This document shows positions 1-12,530 of a stretch of DNA of 64,000 nucleotides, piece by piece. This DNA comes from Chondrosia reniformis (Eukaryota > Porifera > Demospongiae > Chondrillida > Chondrillidae): contig OX359198.1 of NCBI GenBank assembly GCA_947172415.1, positions 3,069,401 through 3,133,400 of the forward strand, in the 5' to 3' direction. The notes beneath the pieces are model-generated. The model was not told the origin of the DNA. It saw only the letters and a program-made list of their open reading frames with translations, and made no database searches. The position numbers were made by a program, and so were the translations under genes. Numbering within the stretch: position 1 is the stretch's first letter; each line of letters opens with the position of its first letter.

Positions 1-2034
1 AACAAGTACATACACCTAGTACACACAACTAGAACCTATCTAATACCTAGTACAACTAGTACTAGAACCTACAACCAGTACTTACAACTAGTACATACAA
101 CAAATATCGAGTATATACAACTAGTACTTACAACTAGTACATAGAAATAGAAACTAGTACAAACAACTAGTACATAGAAAGAATACATAAAACTCATCCA
201 TACAATTAGTACATAGCTCTTATATACAAGTAATATACACAATTGGTACATATCTAGTACAGCAACTAGTACATACAACTAGTACACACAACTACTACAT
301 ATAACTAGTACACACAACTAGTACATACAACTAGTACAAAGAACGAGTACATAAAGGTAGTACATACAACTAGTACATACAACTAGTGTATACAACTGGT
401 ACATAACTAGTACATACAACAAGTACATACAACCAGTACATATAACTAGTACATACAACTATTACATACAACTACTACATACAACTAGTGCCTACAACTA
501 GTAGATATAAATTGTACTAGTACATACCATTAGTACAATCAAGTAGTATATACAATTAGTACACACAAATAGTACAAACAGCTAGTACATACAACTAGTA
601 CATATAAGTAGTACCCAACTAGTACATATACTTTTTACATACACATTTAACTAGTACATACAAATAGTACATCAACTTGTATTTAGTACTTGCAACTATA
701 ATCTACCTAGTCCCTAGCATAACTAGAACTAGAACCTACAAATAGTATATACAACTACTACATATAACTAGTACATACAACAAGTACACACAACTAGTAC
801 ATACAACTAGTAAATAGTACACACAACTAGTAAAAACAATTTGAACATACAACTAGTACATAAAACTAGCAATGAGTACATACGAGTTCATACAATTAGT
901 ACATAAAACTACTTCATACAACTAGTACATATAACGATTACTTACAACTAGTGCATACGACTAGTATCTACAACTAGTACATACAACTAGTACACACAAC
1001 TAGTATATATTACTAGTACATACAACTAGTACTTACAACAAGTCCATACAACTAGTACATACAACTAGTAAATAATACACACAACTAGTACATACAACTA
1101 GTAAGTAGTACATACAACTAATACATATAACTAGTAGATACAAGTAGTACCTACAACTAGTTAATATTACCAGTAATAGTACCTACAACTATTTTATACA
1201 ACTAGTTCATACAACTAGTACATAAATAGTTCATACAACTAGTTAACATAAATAGCACAAACAATTACAACATAACTAGTACATACAACTAGTATATACA
1301 ACTAGAACATACAATTGGAACATACAACCATTACATTAAACCTGTACATACAACTTTTACCTACAACTAGTAAATAAACCTAGTACTAGTACATACAACT
1401 AGTACATATAATTACTTTATACAACTAGTACAATCAACTAGTCCAAAAAACTAGTTCATACAACTAGTACGTACATTTAGTATCTTCAACGAGTAAATAT
1501 AACTAGTAGTAGTTCATACAACTAGTGCATACAACTAGTACATAACACTAGCAACGAGTACATACGATTACTCGCAACTAGTACATAAAACTACTTCATA
1601 CAACTAGTACATATAACTATAACTTACAACTAGTACATACGACTAGTATCTACAACTAGTACATAAAACTAGACCTAAAATTAGGACATACAACTAGTAC
1701 ACACAAGTAGTACATATTGCTAGTTCATACAAATAGTACATACAACCAGACAATACAACTAGTAAATACAACTAGTAAATAGTACACACAACTAGTAAAT
1801 AGTACATACAACTATTACTTATAACTAGTACATACACGTAGTACCTACAACTTGTTAATAATACTTGTACTAGTACTTATAACTAGTGCCTACTACTAGT
1901 ACACGCAACTAGTACATATAACTAGTACATATAACTAGTACATACAACTAGTACATACAACCAGAACATACAACTACATATAACTAGTACATACAAGTAG
2001 TACCTACAATTAGTTCATACAACTAGTACATAAC
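1..2034. repeat. 13-bp minisatellite array (ACTAGTACATACA), first block
   Basis: A 13-bp unit close to ACTAGTACATACA recurs throughout, with many substitutions, 1-3 bp indels and truncated units. Each good copy carries the palindrome ACTAGT. Units such as TAGTACCTACA, TAGTACACACA and TAGTATATACA are point variants. Short spacers like 'AATAGT' or 'ACCTAGTACT' break the phase. Open frames across it, for example on the minus strand at 69-278, are products of the repeat (Tyr/Val/Leu/Ser-rich) and are not called as genes. The array resumes at 3761 after a non-repetitive insertion. Confidence 0.95.
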
Positions 2035-2093
2035 AAGTAGTTCGAGTTTAGAAACTTGTGGCGCTGCCGCCCCCGAATTTACTCGAACTACTT
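2035..2093. repeat. Short inverted repeat with GC-rich loop at the minisatellite edge
   Basis: AAGTAGTTCGAGT at 2035-2047 is the exact reverse complement of ACTCGAACTACTT at 2081-2093. The 33-nt loop is unusually GC-rich for this window (GGCGCTGCCGCCCCCG). It sits exactly where the minisatellite stops, so it may be the end of an inserted element or a small hairpin element. I do not recognise it. Confidence 0.7.
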
Positions 2094-2114
2094 GGCCGTA
2101 TCGTTGGGCTTTGT

Positions 2115-2593
2115 TCAACTTCTGCATACAGAGTAGTAGTCTCTACAGATCATAAAAGGTTAAACACATGGCCTTCCAATTACCTTTTCACACCTTAGTA
2201 GAGACTGAAGATGATGCAACTGCATGCCATTATCAGCAAAAATTCCAGTCTCATGTAGGGGTCTCAGCCAATAATCACCGCACACAAGGGTCATTATGAA
2301 ATAAAAGGCCCCAGCCTTTATATCCCTGTGTGCAAGTTACCAAATTGTCTCTAACCCTGTTGTTTATGTGAATGCATGCAAGCAATCAACGGTACACCTA
2401 GCTCACACTCAAGGCAAGTCAAATCCGCGGTGATTATTGGCTGAGACCCCTACATGAGACTGGAATTTTTGCTGATAATGGCATACAGTTGCATCATCTT
2501 CAGTCTATACTAAGGTGTGAAAAGGTAATTGGAAGGCCATGTGTTTAACCTTTTATGATCTGTAGAGACTACTACTTTGTATGAGAAGTTGAG
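2115..2593. mobile_element. Foldback / MITE-like element with ~167-bp inverted arms
   Basis: The sequence from about 2115 to 2281 is repeated in inverted orientation from about 2427 to 2593 with only a few mismatches and small indels. For example, 'CTCTACAGATCATAAAAGG' on the left mirrors 'CCTTTTATGATCTGTAGAG' on the right. The two arms flank a ~145-bp spacer containing no long ORF. Long near-identical arms around a short non-coding spacer are typical of foldback elements or large MITEs. I see no obvious target-site duplication. An inverted duplication made without a transposase is the alternative. Confidence 0.8.
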
Positions 2594-2633
2594 AATTTCA
2601 GCGTGGCTAGAGTCTTGTAGCGTTTAATTATAT

Positions 2634-2733
2634 ACCTGATTGTGATTATTTTGGGAGTCATTTCCATCTGTATTATATTATCTACCTCAGTGTGATTATC
2701 TTGGGAGTCACTTGCATCCGTGTATAAATTTGT
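2634..2733. repeat. Two-copy ~50-bp tandem duplication
   Basis: Two adjacent ~50-bp copies start at 2634 and 2684. Both contain TGTGATTAT(T/C)TTGGGAGTCA followed by T(T/G)CCATC-type sequence. A related fragment (TTACCTTAGTATATTGTAAC...) appears near 3660. No coding potential is apparent. Confidence 0.65.
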
Positions 2734-2913
2734 AACTTGCACTGTTTAGTACTTGATTGTATTTAAACATGCATAATATATAACACTCCTTATTCCTAAA
2801 CATGGACAATTGCAAGTAAAAATATGAGCAAAAAACATAAGAAGAGAAGACAGAGCTTAAATTACCGAAGTTTTAAGACGGTCGACTAAACGAATTTCTT
2901 TTGCATTAATAAA

Positions 2914-3101
2914 GGGAGCTACCGAATAAGCGAGTTGTAGCGAAGATTAGATAAAGCGTATTTGTATACGTTCCCATTACGTTTGAGGCAGAATTTCCTT
3001 CAGGCTATATATATAGCAACATTTCTAGCTTAAACTTAACATGAACGTATACAAATATGCTTTATCTAACCTTCGCTACAACTCACTTATTCCATAGCTC
3101 C
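2914..3101. mobile_element. Second foldback element, ~60-bp inverted arms
   Basis: The left arm at 2914-2973 (GGGAGCTACCGAATAAGCGA...) is the imperfect reverse complement of the right arm at 3043-3101 (...TATTCCATAGCTCC). They share the core AACGTATACAAATA(T/C)GC. The spacer of ~69 bp holds a (TA)n stretch. GTCGAC occurs just outside both arms (2881-2886 and 3117-3122), so the symmetry may extend with more divergence to ~2877-3126. It is probably a small non-autonomous element. Confidence 0.75.
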
Positions 3102-3126
3102 TTCTCGTAGGAGAGCGTCGACTTGT

Positions 3127-3760
3127 CATAGCCGTTCTCGAAAGGATGATCTTCTTCAGCAAAGAGCCGGTGACGTTTCCGCAACGTCACATGATTCACT
3201 AAATGTTTACGGAGCGACATACGAGAGGTGTTGGTGACGCATTAGAAGAACATCACAATACATCACCAGCTTGCGCAATCGTAACTTTGAATTCTTCATT
3301 ATATTTTGATAATTTTGCTCATTTAATTAAGCAAAACTTTGCCAGACGTTTCCTATGCACATGTACCACCATATATGTTCACAATTATCTGACAAAATGA
3401 AAATTTTTATTAATATAACACATGGTTTGAATATAAATTTTCCATAGGTTTTCTATAGTCCTATGGCCTTTTATATGCAGACTTTGTCCTCTGTTTTCTA
3501 ACAAACGGAGGCCTAAATAAGAAATCGCTTAATTTTGAACGAGTTTAATAGCCTACACTTTATGATGATATGAACATTTTGTTTCTAGATCCTTTCTTGG
3601 AGCCATATGAATTATTTAATTATATTTTATTATTTATATTATATTATTTATTTATTTAGATTACCTTAGTATATTGTAACTTGCACTTTATATATATCCG
3701 TAACATGAAGCCATACATAAATCGCATTATGAAAACAATAGAGGGGGCTGCCTGTGGCAT
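3127..3760. other. Non-repetitive stretch without a recognisable gene
   Basis: This includes a perfect 8-bp inverted repeat GTGACGTT/AACGTCAC at 3170-3177 and 3183-3190 (a CRE-like TGACGT core). It is followed by AT-rich sequence, including TTATTTATTTATTT around 3640. A 65-codon open frame at 3203-3400 (+) resembles nothing I know and is probably chance. Together with 2035-3126 it forms a ~1.7-kb island inside the minisatellite. Confidence 0.5.
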
Positions 3761-4850
3761 AAAACTAGCACAAACAACTACTACATAATTGGTACATACA
3801 ACTAGTACATACAACTATTAATTACAAGCAATACGTACAACTAATAACTAAAGCCAGTAAATATAACTAGTAGTAGTACATACAACTAGTATACACAACT
3901 ATAACCTGCGACTATTAAATATAACAAGTATTAATACATACAACTAGTGCATACAACTAGTACAAAAAACCAGTACATAAAACTAGTACATTCACCTAGT
4001 ACATACAACTAGTCCATTAACTAGTATATATACTTAATACATACAACAAGTACATATAACTAGAAAATATATCTTGTATATAAAACTAGTAACTAGTATA
4101 TACAACTGGTACATACAACCAGTACATATAACTAGAAAATACAACTAGTGCATATAACAAGTTACTGTTATTTACCACTAGTGCATACAACTGGATCATA
4201 CAACTTCAACCTATTACTAGTCAATATAATTAGTATTAGTACATACAACAAGTACATACAACAAGTAGATACAACTAATACATACAACTTCTACCTATCC
4301 AGTACCTAGTATAACGAGTACTAGAATCTACAACAAGTACATACAATTAGTACCTACAACTAGTACAAATAAATTATGCATACAACTAGTACATAGAAAG
4401 AGGACATAAAACTTTTACATACAACTAGTACAAAAAACAAGACACTAGTATATACAGCTAGTTCATAGAAGGTGAACATAAAACTACCACATAAAACTAG
4501 TATATTCAACTAGTACACAGCTAGTATATACAAGTAATATATACAAGTAATATATACATACAACTAGTACATACAGTTGGTACATAACTAGTACATGCAA
4601 CTATTACATACAACTAGTATATACAATTCGTACATACAACTACTACATGCAACTACAACATACAACTATTAAGTATACCTAATACTAGTACATACAACTA
4701 GTACATAAAACTAGTACATACACCTAGTGCATAAAATTAGAACATACAACTAGTACACATAAGTACTGCATATGACTAGTACATATAACAAGTACATACA
4801 CATATAACTAGTATATATAAATAGTACATACACCTAGTATACTTTAGAAA
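3761..4850. repeat. 13-bp minisatellite array (ACTAGTACATACA), second block
   Basis: This is the same 13-bp unit as in the first 2 kb, again degenerate. It ends abruptly near 4850 where the 3' end of a minus-strand retrotransposon begins. Confidence 0.93.
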
Positions 4851-5110
4851 CAAAAGCCTTAAGAGAGAAATTGTTTCTTCCTGCCTTAGTTTACTAAGGC
4901 AAGGAGTATCTGGCTTGGACAACCCTCAGTCAGTTATGTTTTCCCTTCTTCGGGTTTTTAGCCAGAAGTCTCGACTTTGCATCCTTCCGGCAGCAGCAGA
5001 CAGGTGCACGTCTGGCCAAAGTTGACCGTCATAATAGGAGGGAGTACCTCCATACACAAATCCACCACTGCTTACCAGAGGTCGACAGGCGAGGACTGGG
5101 ACAGGACTAC

Positions 5111-5690
5111 TTATCGTCCAGGCCCCAATCCCTCAACAGATAGATGTCGCCTCAATTTCCTCACAGCCAAACAGAGAACAGTTCTCTGCATGGCTCTCAT
5201 CACTTCTACTGCACTTTTTGACAGCTTTGGAATTCCCCTAAGGTCTTCCAGGTGCGTCTCTATTTGTGACTTGTCTGTGGTATGAGCCCTGGTGAGACTT
5301 TTTGGCAAGGTTACTTTTTAACCTTTCTAGTCTGGGCCTCCCGGAGCTCACGTGCCACTCTCCTCCATTCTCTTGCACTATTTTGTGAGGGATCTGTCTT
5401 TAGCCACATTTCCGGTTCTAGTTCTATTCCATGGCTTCCCAGTATCAATCTGGCTTCTTTCAAGGCAGTCCTCCTCTGCTTTGAGCACTGCAGCCACTTT
5501 TGGTGTTTAAACAAAACAGCCGTGAGTGGATCATTGGAAGTATGGAGGTATCTTGCCAGATTCACAAGAGCCCTGTCGTGATCCAAAGGAAAACTACAGA
5601 GCCCTCTACCACCTTGAGAGCGAGGCAAGTTCACTCTCTCAATGGCAGAGTTATAGTGATGACACTGGTACTTTCTCATGATCTTTTCTC
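5111..5690 (-). pseudogene. Retrotransposon 1: C-terminal region after RT, frameshifted
   Basis: This continues the reverse transcriptase polyprotein in other frames. The segment 5311-5690 carries NSAIERVNLPRSQGGRGL, the conserved post-RT 'LPR..GGRGL' element seen in related invertebrate non-LTR proteins. The RT frame runs out at 5651, so the coding sequence must slip near 5670-5690 (an apparent one-base gain in an AGAAAAGATC run). A second shift near 5310 leads into a further open segment (5111-5308), which is only weakly assignable. Downstream, a lysine-rich tail (KNPKKGKHN then TGA, near 4940) may be the original C-terminus. Confidence 0.65.
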
Positions 5691-6799
5691 ACCATTCGGT
5701 CCAGTTTTGGAAGCTCACTTTGTGTCCACTTCAAAACTGGGTAAGAGTATCTCAATAGAGGGGCACACAACATGTTAGAGGCTTCTGCAGCATTCTTACC
5801 ATTGAGGTGAGAGCCCCACACTTTGTGGAGTCTCCTCCTCAAGTCGTTGATCAAGCAAGCTGTGACCTTGCTGTCATCTACCTCAAACAGTTGTTCTAGC
5901 TCTAGGTACTTATAAGTAGTACCTTTTTCAAGGCCCTTTATGGATTCTTCACTGTGTTCAGGGTTGTCTGGGACAGCCAGAACCTTCCCCTTTTGCATGT
6001 GAGCTGTTCCACACTTTCTCACTCCAAACCTCATGCCAATGGCATTTGAGGTTTTCTCCACACATTCCATGGCTTCCCTGAGTTTATCAGGCCCTCCAGC
6101 ATATATCTTAAGGTCATCCATGTGCAACAAGTGTGATATGGTGTTCCTTTCCCCCATTATGCCAGAGGGTATTCCCTTGGTTCTGTTAAGAACTTGGGAT
6201 ATGGGAGCTATGGCCAGACAAAAGAGGAGTGGTGATAAGGAGTCTCCTTGTAAGAGACCCCTGTTATATTTAACAGGGGTGCTCCTAACCACCTTCCCCG
6301 CAGTCCTCAACTCAAGCACAGTAGCCCAGTGTTTGGAGAAGAGCTCTATAGACCTCCGGATCCAACCTGGGCACTTGATGGTTTTTAGCACCTTCATCAC
6401 CCACTTGTGAGGGACTCTGTCATATACCTTCTCATAATCGATCCATGCCACACTAAGTGGTTTGCCCATAATTTTGGCATCTAGATCGATTGATTGATCC
6501 AGCAGTAGACAGTCCACACAGCCCCACCTCCCTTTCCTCATGGCTCGTTGAGCCATATGCAAAAGATCATTAGTGTAGGTGTAAGTGAGTAATTCTGATG
6601 CAATGTATGCTGTGACAGCCTTGTACATTGTGTTGAGACACGCAATAGGTCGGTAGTTGGCCGCACTTTTCGGGTCACCCTTTTTGGGGATGAGTAGAGT
6701 GCGACCCCTTGTAAGCCAGTCTGGGAGTGACAGATCTCCGCTCACCACCCTCCGTAGTACATCTGCCAAGGCAGACTGTGCAGAGGGGAGTGCTTTCAA
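5651..6799 (-). pseudogene. Retrotransposon 1: reverse transcriptase domain
   Basis: An open segment of ~382 residues covers most of an RT. Visible landmarks, numbered from the first residue, are NYRPIACLNTMYK at ~48-60, motif A VAWIDYEKVYDRVPH with the catalytic Asp at ~121, motif B QGDSLSPLL at ~184-192, and motif C HMDDLKIYA with the Asp pair at ~228-229. A TKYLEL-like thumb segment follows. The first codon is not a true start. The frame is continuous with the upstream segment through a single TAA at about 6842, and the residues between (SAPGPDGI) are the conserved RT finger motif. The catalytic residues survive, but the polyprotein is broken up- and downstream, so this is a decayed copy. 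Confidence 0.9.
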
Positions 6800-6841
6800 C
6801 CAAGAAGTGTGGATGCCATCCGGCCCAGGGGCTGACCAGCT

Positions 6842-7777
6842 TTATGCCTTTTTCAAGGCTTTCCCCAGTTTGGTCTCATCAATGCTATCGGGACCTTCAG
6901 AGGGGGTTCTACCCACCCTCTTTTTGGTTTCCTTTATCCATTCTTTCACCCCTGGGTCGTCTTTGTTGACCTTACCAACAGTACCTACAATCTTTGTCCA
7001 AAGGTCTCTTACTACCTCAATTGAGGGAGCTTCATTGGAGGTTGGAACATTACCATTCATCCGGAACTTCCTTTGGGTATTCCAAAGGTGGTTTTGTTCC
7101 TGGAATTTCCTGCGTTCAACCGATCTTCGCTCTTGTAGGGTCCAGACCCTGAGTTTCCCCAGTGTCTGTTCCCGAGCTCTGATCAGCACATTCAGGTTTA
7201 ATGAATGGAACTCCCTCCTAAGCTTTCTTCGGAGTACTTTCTGGCATTTGGTCATAGGATTACTACCCTGTTGACGCGCTATTTCCACATCCAACCAGGC
7301 AATCAGTCTTCTAAACCTAAGGCCTTTGGCCTTCCTGTCACTTATGTGACCTCCCTGTCTCTTACTACTCTTTTGATTGTCTGATTTCCTTCCCTGGTTG
7401 CATGGCTGTGATTCATAGGTTGTTTTTCCCCTCACAGCCATAGCAACAGAGTAGACCAGGCAGTTCAGGTGCCAGGCCGACCTAAGGCCTTCCTGCCACT
7501 CTTTCTCCACCCAATCATTGGCCTCCTGAAGCAGTGCCGTATCAACATGGTTGAATTGCACCGCCCCACAGGGTTTTCTATCAGAGAAATCTCCAGGTTT
7601 CTTTCGGAGACAGGCATCTTTTGCTTTGCCTAAAAGTTGCATCAGATGATCATTGCCACTTGTCCTGGGACTGGGATGATCATGTGTGTGAGTTTCAACA
7701 GGGCCTGTAAATAGCTCACTATTTTGTCCAGTCCTGGCCTGAACTTGGTGTGGCTCTTCCTGTCCCTGGGCTCTCAC
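6842..7777 (-). pseudogene. Retrotransposon 1: region N-terminal to RT
   Basis: A 311-residue open segment is in the same frame as the RT and separated from it only by an in-frame TAA. It is strongly basic (repeated K/R clusters, for example KCQKVLRRKLRREF). It has the pattern expected just upstream of RT in this kind of element: a helical basic linker followed by W-T/K-I 'LWTKIVG...VKEWIKETKK'. No APE endonuclease motifs and no clear CCHH zinc finger are seen. The true upstream boundary is uncertain because the frame changes at about 7775. Confidence 0.7.
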
Positions 7778-7992
7778 ACCTTCTCCACAGTCCCAGTTAG
7801 GGTGGCTACACCATGAGAGTCAGGTTCCACAAGGTTTAGTCTCGAGAGACCTTGACCTCTTGGGATTCTACTAACTCTTGTAGTTAGCGCTACCTTTGTG
7901 GTTTTATGGTCTGGCATTTTAGCATTCCAAGCCTGGTACAACCGCTCGGCAGACCCCTTTTCCATGGGCTTACTTTCTCGGTAGAGCTCCAT
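7774..7992 (-). pseudogene. Retrotransposon 1: 5' open reading frame fragment
   Basis: A 72-codon frame starts at a genuine ATG (complement of 7990-7992) and stops where the 311-residue segment begins in another frame. This suggests a frameshifted N-terminal part of the same polyprotein. It contains no recognisable domain. The ~140 bp upstream (7993-8135) is GC-richer than the adjacent satellite and is probably 5' UTR. Confidence 0.5.
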
Positions 7993-8139
7993 GAGGATAT
8001 TATCCCTCTGAAGGTTCTTGGTAGGAGACGGAGTACTGCAAGTAACTGATAACCAAGATTTAGATTTGGTTAATGATGCACCGCAAGGTGCCTCTAGAAG
8101 GAGAAGGATCCAAGGGGTGATCTGGAACCCATAGCATAT

Positions 8140-11100
8140 CTAGTAATTTTTCTCTTTATATCTCTTTATTTTGCCAAATATATCGCTTAGTTTTGCTTAA
8201 TTTATCTAATGGACCAGAATATCCCATAGTTTTGCCAAATATATCCAACAGTTTTTGCCCAATATATCTCTTAAATAACCTATAGTCTTAGCCCTATATG
8301 TTATATCGCAATTTTTCTATCAAATATATCCCATATTTTTCTAAATATATTCCATAATATAACCTATAGTCTTAGCCAAATATATCCCATAGTTTTTGCC
8401 CAATATAAACCATAGTTTTTCAAAATATCCCATAGTTTTTACAAATATAACCCATAATTTTTGCCAAATATATCCTATAAGTTTGCCTAATATATTCCTC
8501 AGTTTTTGCTTAATATATCCAATTATTTGCAAATATTGCCTATTATATTGAATAATGTATCCCATAGTTTTACCCAAGGAACCCCTTAGATTTTGTCAAA
8601 TATAACCAATAGCTTTTCACAAATATATCCCATAGTATATACCGTAATTGTTGTCCTATATATCCCATAATTTTGCCTAATTTTTCCTTTATATATCCAA
8701 TAGACCAGTATATCCAATAGTTTGTGCCAAATATATCCCATAAAATAACTTATAGTCTTAGCTCAATATATCCCATGGTTTTTGCCCAATATATCCCATA
8801 GTGTTTCCGAATATATCCCATAGTTTTGGCAAATATATCCCATAATGTTTGCCAAATATATCCCACAATTTTGCCTAATATATTCCTCAGTTTTGCCTAA
8901 TATATCCAATTATTTAAAAATATTGCCAATTATATCCCATAATATATCCCCTAGTTTTACCCAATATATCCCTTAATATTTGTCAAATATATCCCATAGC
9001 TTTTGACAAATATATCCCCTAGTATTTCCCATAATTTTGCCTTATATACCGCATAATTTTTCCTAATATATCTCATAGATTTTGCTTAATATATCCAATG
9101 GACCAGTATATCCCGTAGTGTTCCAAAATATATCCAACAATTTTTAACCAATATATCCCGTAATATATCCCTTAATTTTTGCCCAATATATCCCATAGTT
9201 TGTGCCGAATATATCCCATATATTTCCAAATATATCCCATAATTTTTGCCATGTATATCCCATATTATATCCCATAATTTTGCCTAATATATCCCTTAGG
9301 TATTGCTTAATATATACAATGGACCAGTATATCCCACAGTTTTGCCAAATATATCCAACAATTTTTAACCAATATATCCCTTAATATATCGCATAAATTA
9401 TGCCAAATATACCCCATAGCTTTAGCCGAATATATCCAACAGTTTTTACATAAGAAATCCTATAATTTAAAAATATTGCCATTATATCCCATAATATATC
9501 CCATAGTTTTACCTGTTATACCCCTTAGTTTTTGACAAATATATCCCATACTTTATCCCATAATTTTTGCCCTATATATCCCATATTTTGGCCTTATACA
9601 TCCCTTAGTTTTGGAAAATATATCATATAGTATATCCCATAATTTTGCCTTATATATCGCATAATTTTACCTAATTTATCACATACTTTTTGCCAAATAT
9701 ATCCCATACATTTTCCTAATATACCCCTTACTTTTTGTCAAATATATCCCATAGCTTTTCAGAAATATATCCCATAGTATATCCCATAATTTTTGCCTTT
9801 AATATCCCATAATTTTGCCTAATACATCCCTTAGGTATTGCTTAATATATACAATGGACCAGTATATCCCACAGTTTTGCCAAATAGATCCAACAATTTT
9901 TAACCAATATATCCCAAAATATATCCCATCATTTTTGCCCATTTTATCCCATAGCTTTTGCGAATATAACCCCTAAAAGAGACTATACTTTTAGCCCCAT
10001 ATATCCCATGGTTTTTGCCAAATATATCCATATTTTTCCAAATCTATCCCATAATTTTTGCCAAAAATAACCTATGATAAAACCTCTAGTCCTAGCCCAA
10101 TATATCCCATAGTTTTTGCCCGATATATGCCATAGTCTTTCCGAATATATTCCAGAAATTTGGCAAATATATCCCATAATTTTTGCCAATTGTATCCCAT
10201 AATATATCCCATATTTTACCCAATATACTACCTTGGTTTTGTCAAATATATCCCATAGCTTTTGACAAATATATCCCATAGTATATCCCATAATTTTTGC
10301 CCTATATATCCCAAAATTTGTCCTAATATATCCCTTAGTTTTTGCTTAATATATCCAATGGACCAGTATATCCCATAGTTTTGCCAAAAATATCCAACAA
10401 TTTTTAACCAATATATCCCATAATTTTAGCCCAATATATCTCATAGATTTTCCTGAATATATCGCTTATTTTACCAAGTGTATCCAATAATTTTTGCCAA
10501 CTATATCCAATAATATAACCTACAGTCTGAGCCCAATATATCCCATAGTTTTCCGAATATATCCCATAGTTTTTAAATTATATTACATAATTTTTGCCAA
10601 ATAGATGACATAATTTCGCCTAATTTATCCCTCAGTTTTTGCTTAATACATCCAATTACTTAAAAATATTGCCAATTATATCCCATAATATTTCCAATAG
10701 TTTTACCCAATATAACCCTTAGTTTTTGTCAAATATATCCCATAGTATATCCCATAATTATGCCCAATATATGCCATAGTTTTTGCCAAATATATCCCAT
10801 AAAATAACTTATAGTCTTAGCCCAATATATCCCAATATTCTTACCAAATATATCCCATATTTTCCAAACATTTCCTATAATTTTAGCCAAATAAATCTCA
10901 TAATATAACCTATAGTCTTTGCCCAATATATCCCATAGTTTTTGCACAATATATCCCATATTTTTTCCGAAAATATCCCATAGTTTTGACAAATATATCC
11001 CATAATATATCCCATAGTTTTGCCCAATACACAGCTTAGTTTTTATAAAATATATCCCATAGCTTTTGACAAATATATCCCATAGTGTATCCCATAATGT

Positions 11101-12530
11101 TTGCCCTATATATCCCATAATTTTGCCTAATATAAACCCATAGTTTTGCCAAATATATCTCATACTTTTTCCATATATATCCTATAATTTTTGCCAAACA
11201 TATCCCATATTATAATTCATATTCTTAGCCCCATAAATCCCAATGTTTTTACACAATATATTCCATAGTTTTTCCGAATATATCCTATAGTTTTTGCAAA
11301 TATATCTCATTTCTTACTAATATATCCCATAATTTTGCCTAATATATCCATTAGATTTTAATTAATCTATCCAATTATTTAAAAATATTGCCGATTATAA
11401 CCCATAATATATCCCATAGTTTTACCCAATATACCCCTTCCTTTTTGTAAATTATATCCCATAGCTTTTTACAAATATATCCCATAGTATATCCCTTAAT
11501 TTTTGTCAAATATATCCCATAATTTTGCCTAATACATCCCTTAGTTTTTGCTTAATATATCCAATCGAAATAGACTATAGTCTTAGCCCCATATATCCCA
11601 TGGTTTTGGCCAAATATATCCATATTTTTCCAAATCTATCCCATAATTTTTGCCAAATATAACCTATGATAAAACCTCTAGTCCTAGCCCAATATATCCC
11701 ATAGTTTTTGCCCGATATATGCCATAGTGTTTCCGAATATATTCCAGAAATTTGGCAAATATATCCCATAATTTTTGCCAATTATATCCCATAATATAAA
11801 CTTAAGTCTTAGCCCCATATATCCCATAGGTTTTGCCACATATATCCCATAGTTTTTCCGAATATATTCCATAGTTTTTCAAATATATCTCATAGTATTT
11901 GCCAAATATATAACATTATTTCGCAGATACATCCCTCAGGTTTTGCTTAATATATCCAGTTATTTAAAATTAATGCCAATTATATCCCTTAATATATCCC
12001 ATAGTTTTACCCAATGTACCCCATGGCTTTTGTCAAATATATCCCATAGCCTTTGACAAATATATCCCAAAGTATATCCCATAATTTTTGCCTATATATC
12101 CCATAATTGTGCGTAATATATCTGTTAATTTTTACTTAATATATCCAATGAACCAGTGTATCCCATAGTTTTGCCAAATATATCCCTAAAAATAACTATA
12201 ATCTTAGCCCAATATATCCCATAGTTTTACCAATATATCTCAAAGTTTTGACAAGTATATCACATAATTTTACCAAATATATCGACTAATATATCCCTCA
12301 GTTTTTGCTTATTATATCCAATTATATAAAAATATTTCCACTTATGTCTCATAATATATCCAATATTTTTACCCAATATACCCCTCCGTTATTTAAATAT
12401 ATATATCCCATCGCTCTTGACAAAAATAACCCATAGAATATCCCATAATTTTTGCCCTATATATCCCATACTTTGAACTAAAATATCCATTAGTTTTTGC
12501 TTAATATATCCAATGGACCAGTAGTTTTGT
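8140..12530 (+). repeat. AT-rich ~22-23 bp satellite, block 1 (CCCATAGTTTTTGCC type)
   Basis: Monomers of ~22-23 bp follow the pattern ATATATCCCATAGTTTTTGCCAA. They alternate with recurring variants: CCCATAATTTTGCC, TATAACCTATAGTCTTAGCCC, CAACAATTTTTAACC, and the marker TATCCAATGGACCAGTATATC. The variants follow one another in a partly conserved order (…TTGCTTAATATATCCAATGGACCAG… then CAACAATTTTTAACC…), so there is a loose higher-order repeat of a few hundred bp. Few stops occur in some frames, so long apparent ORFs rich in WDIFGK/MGYI arise. They are not genes. Confidence 0.93.

Larger units (their letters stand above)
4851..8135 (-). mobile_element. Degenerate non-LTR retrotransposon 1 (RT with xMDD motif)
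   Basis: A ~3.3-kb minus-strand block lies between the minisatellite and the AT-rich satellite. It encodes, from high to low coordinates, a 5' reading frame, a basic linker region, a reverse transcriptase and a C-terminal region, all split by one in-frame stop and several frameshifts. The wording of the RT (NYRPIACLNTMYK, IDYEKVYD, QGDSLSPLLF, HMDDLKIYA) is that of invertebrate non-LTR retrotransposons usually grouped near the R2/R4/NeSL lineages. That placement is from memory of motif style, because I cannot see a diagnostic endonuclease. No APE endonuclease precedes the RT. Both ends are approximate and no target-site duplication was found. The element is certainly inactive. Confidence 0.85.

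Noticed and set aside
69-278. Open frame in the minisatellite (minus strand)
   Set aside because: Simple-sequence translation of the 13-bp unit.
3203-3400. 65-codon plus-strand frame
   Set aside because: Short, no domain, located among foldback elements. No support beyond being open.
5282-5778. Plus-strand open frames overlapping retrotransposon 1 (also 6033-6410, 6657-7274)
   Set aside because: They are antisense shadows of the minus-strand RT polyprotein, which has clear motifs.
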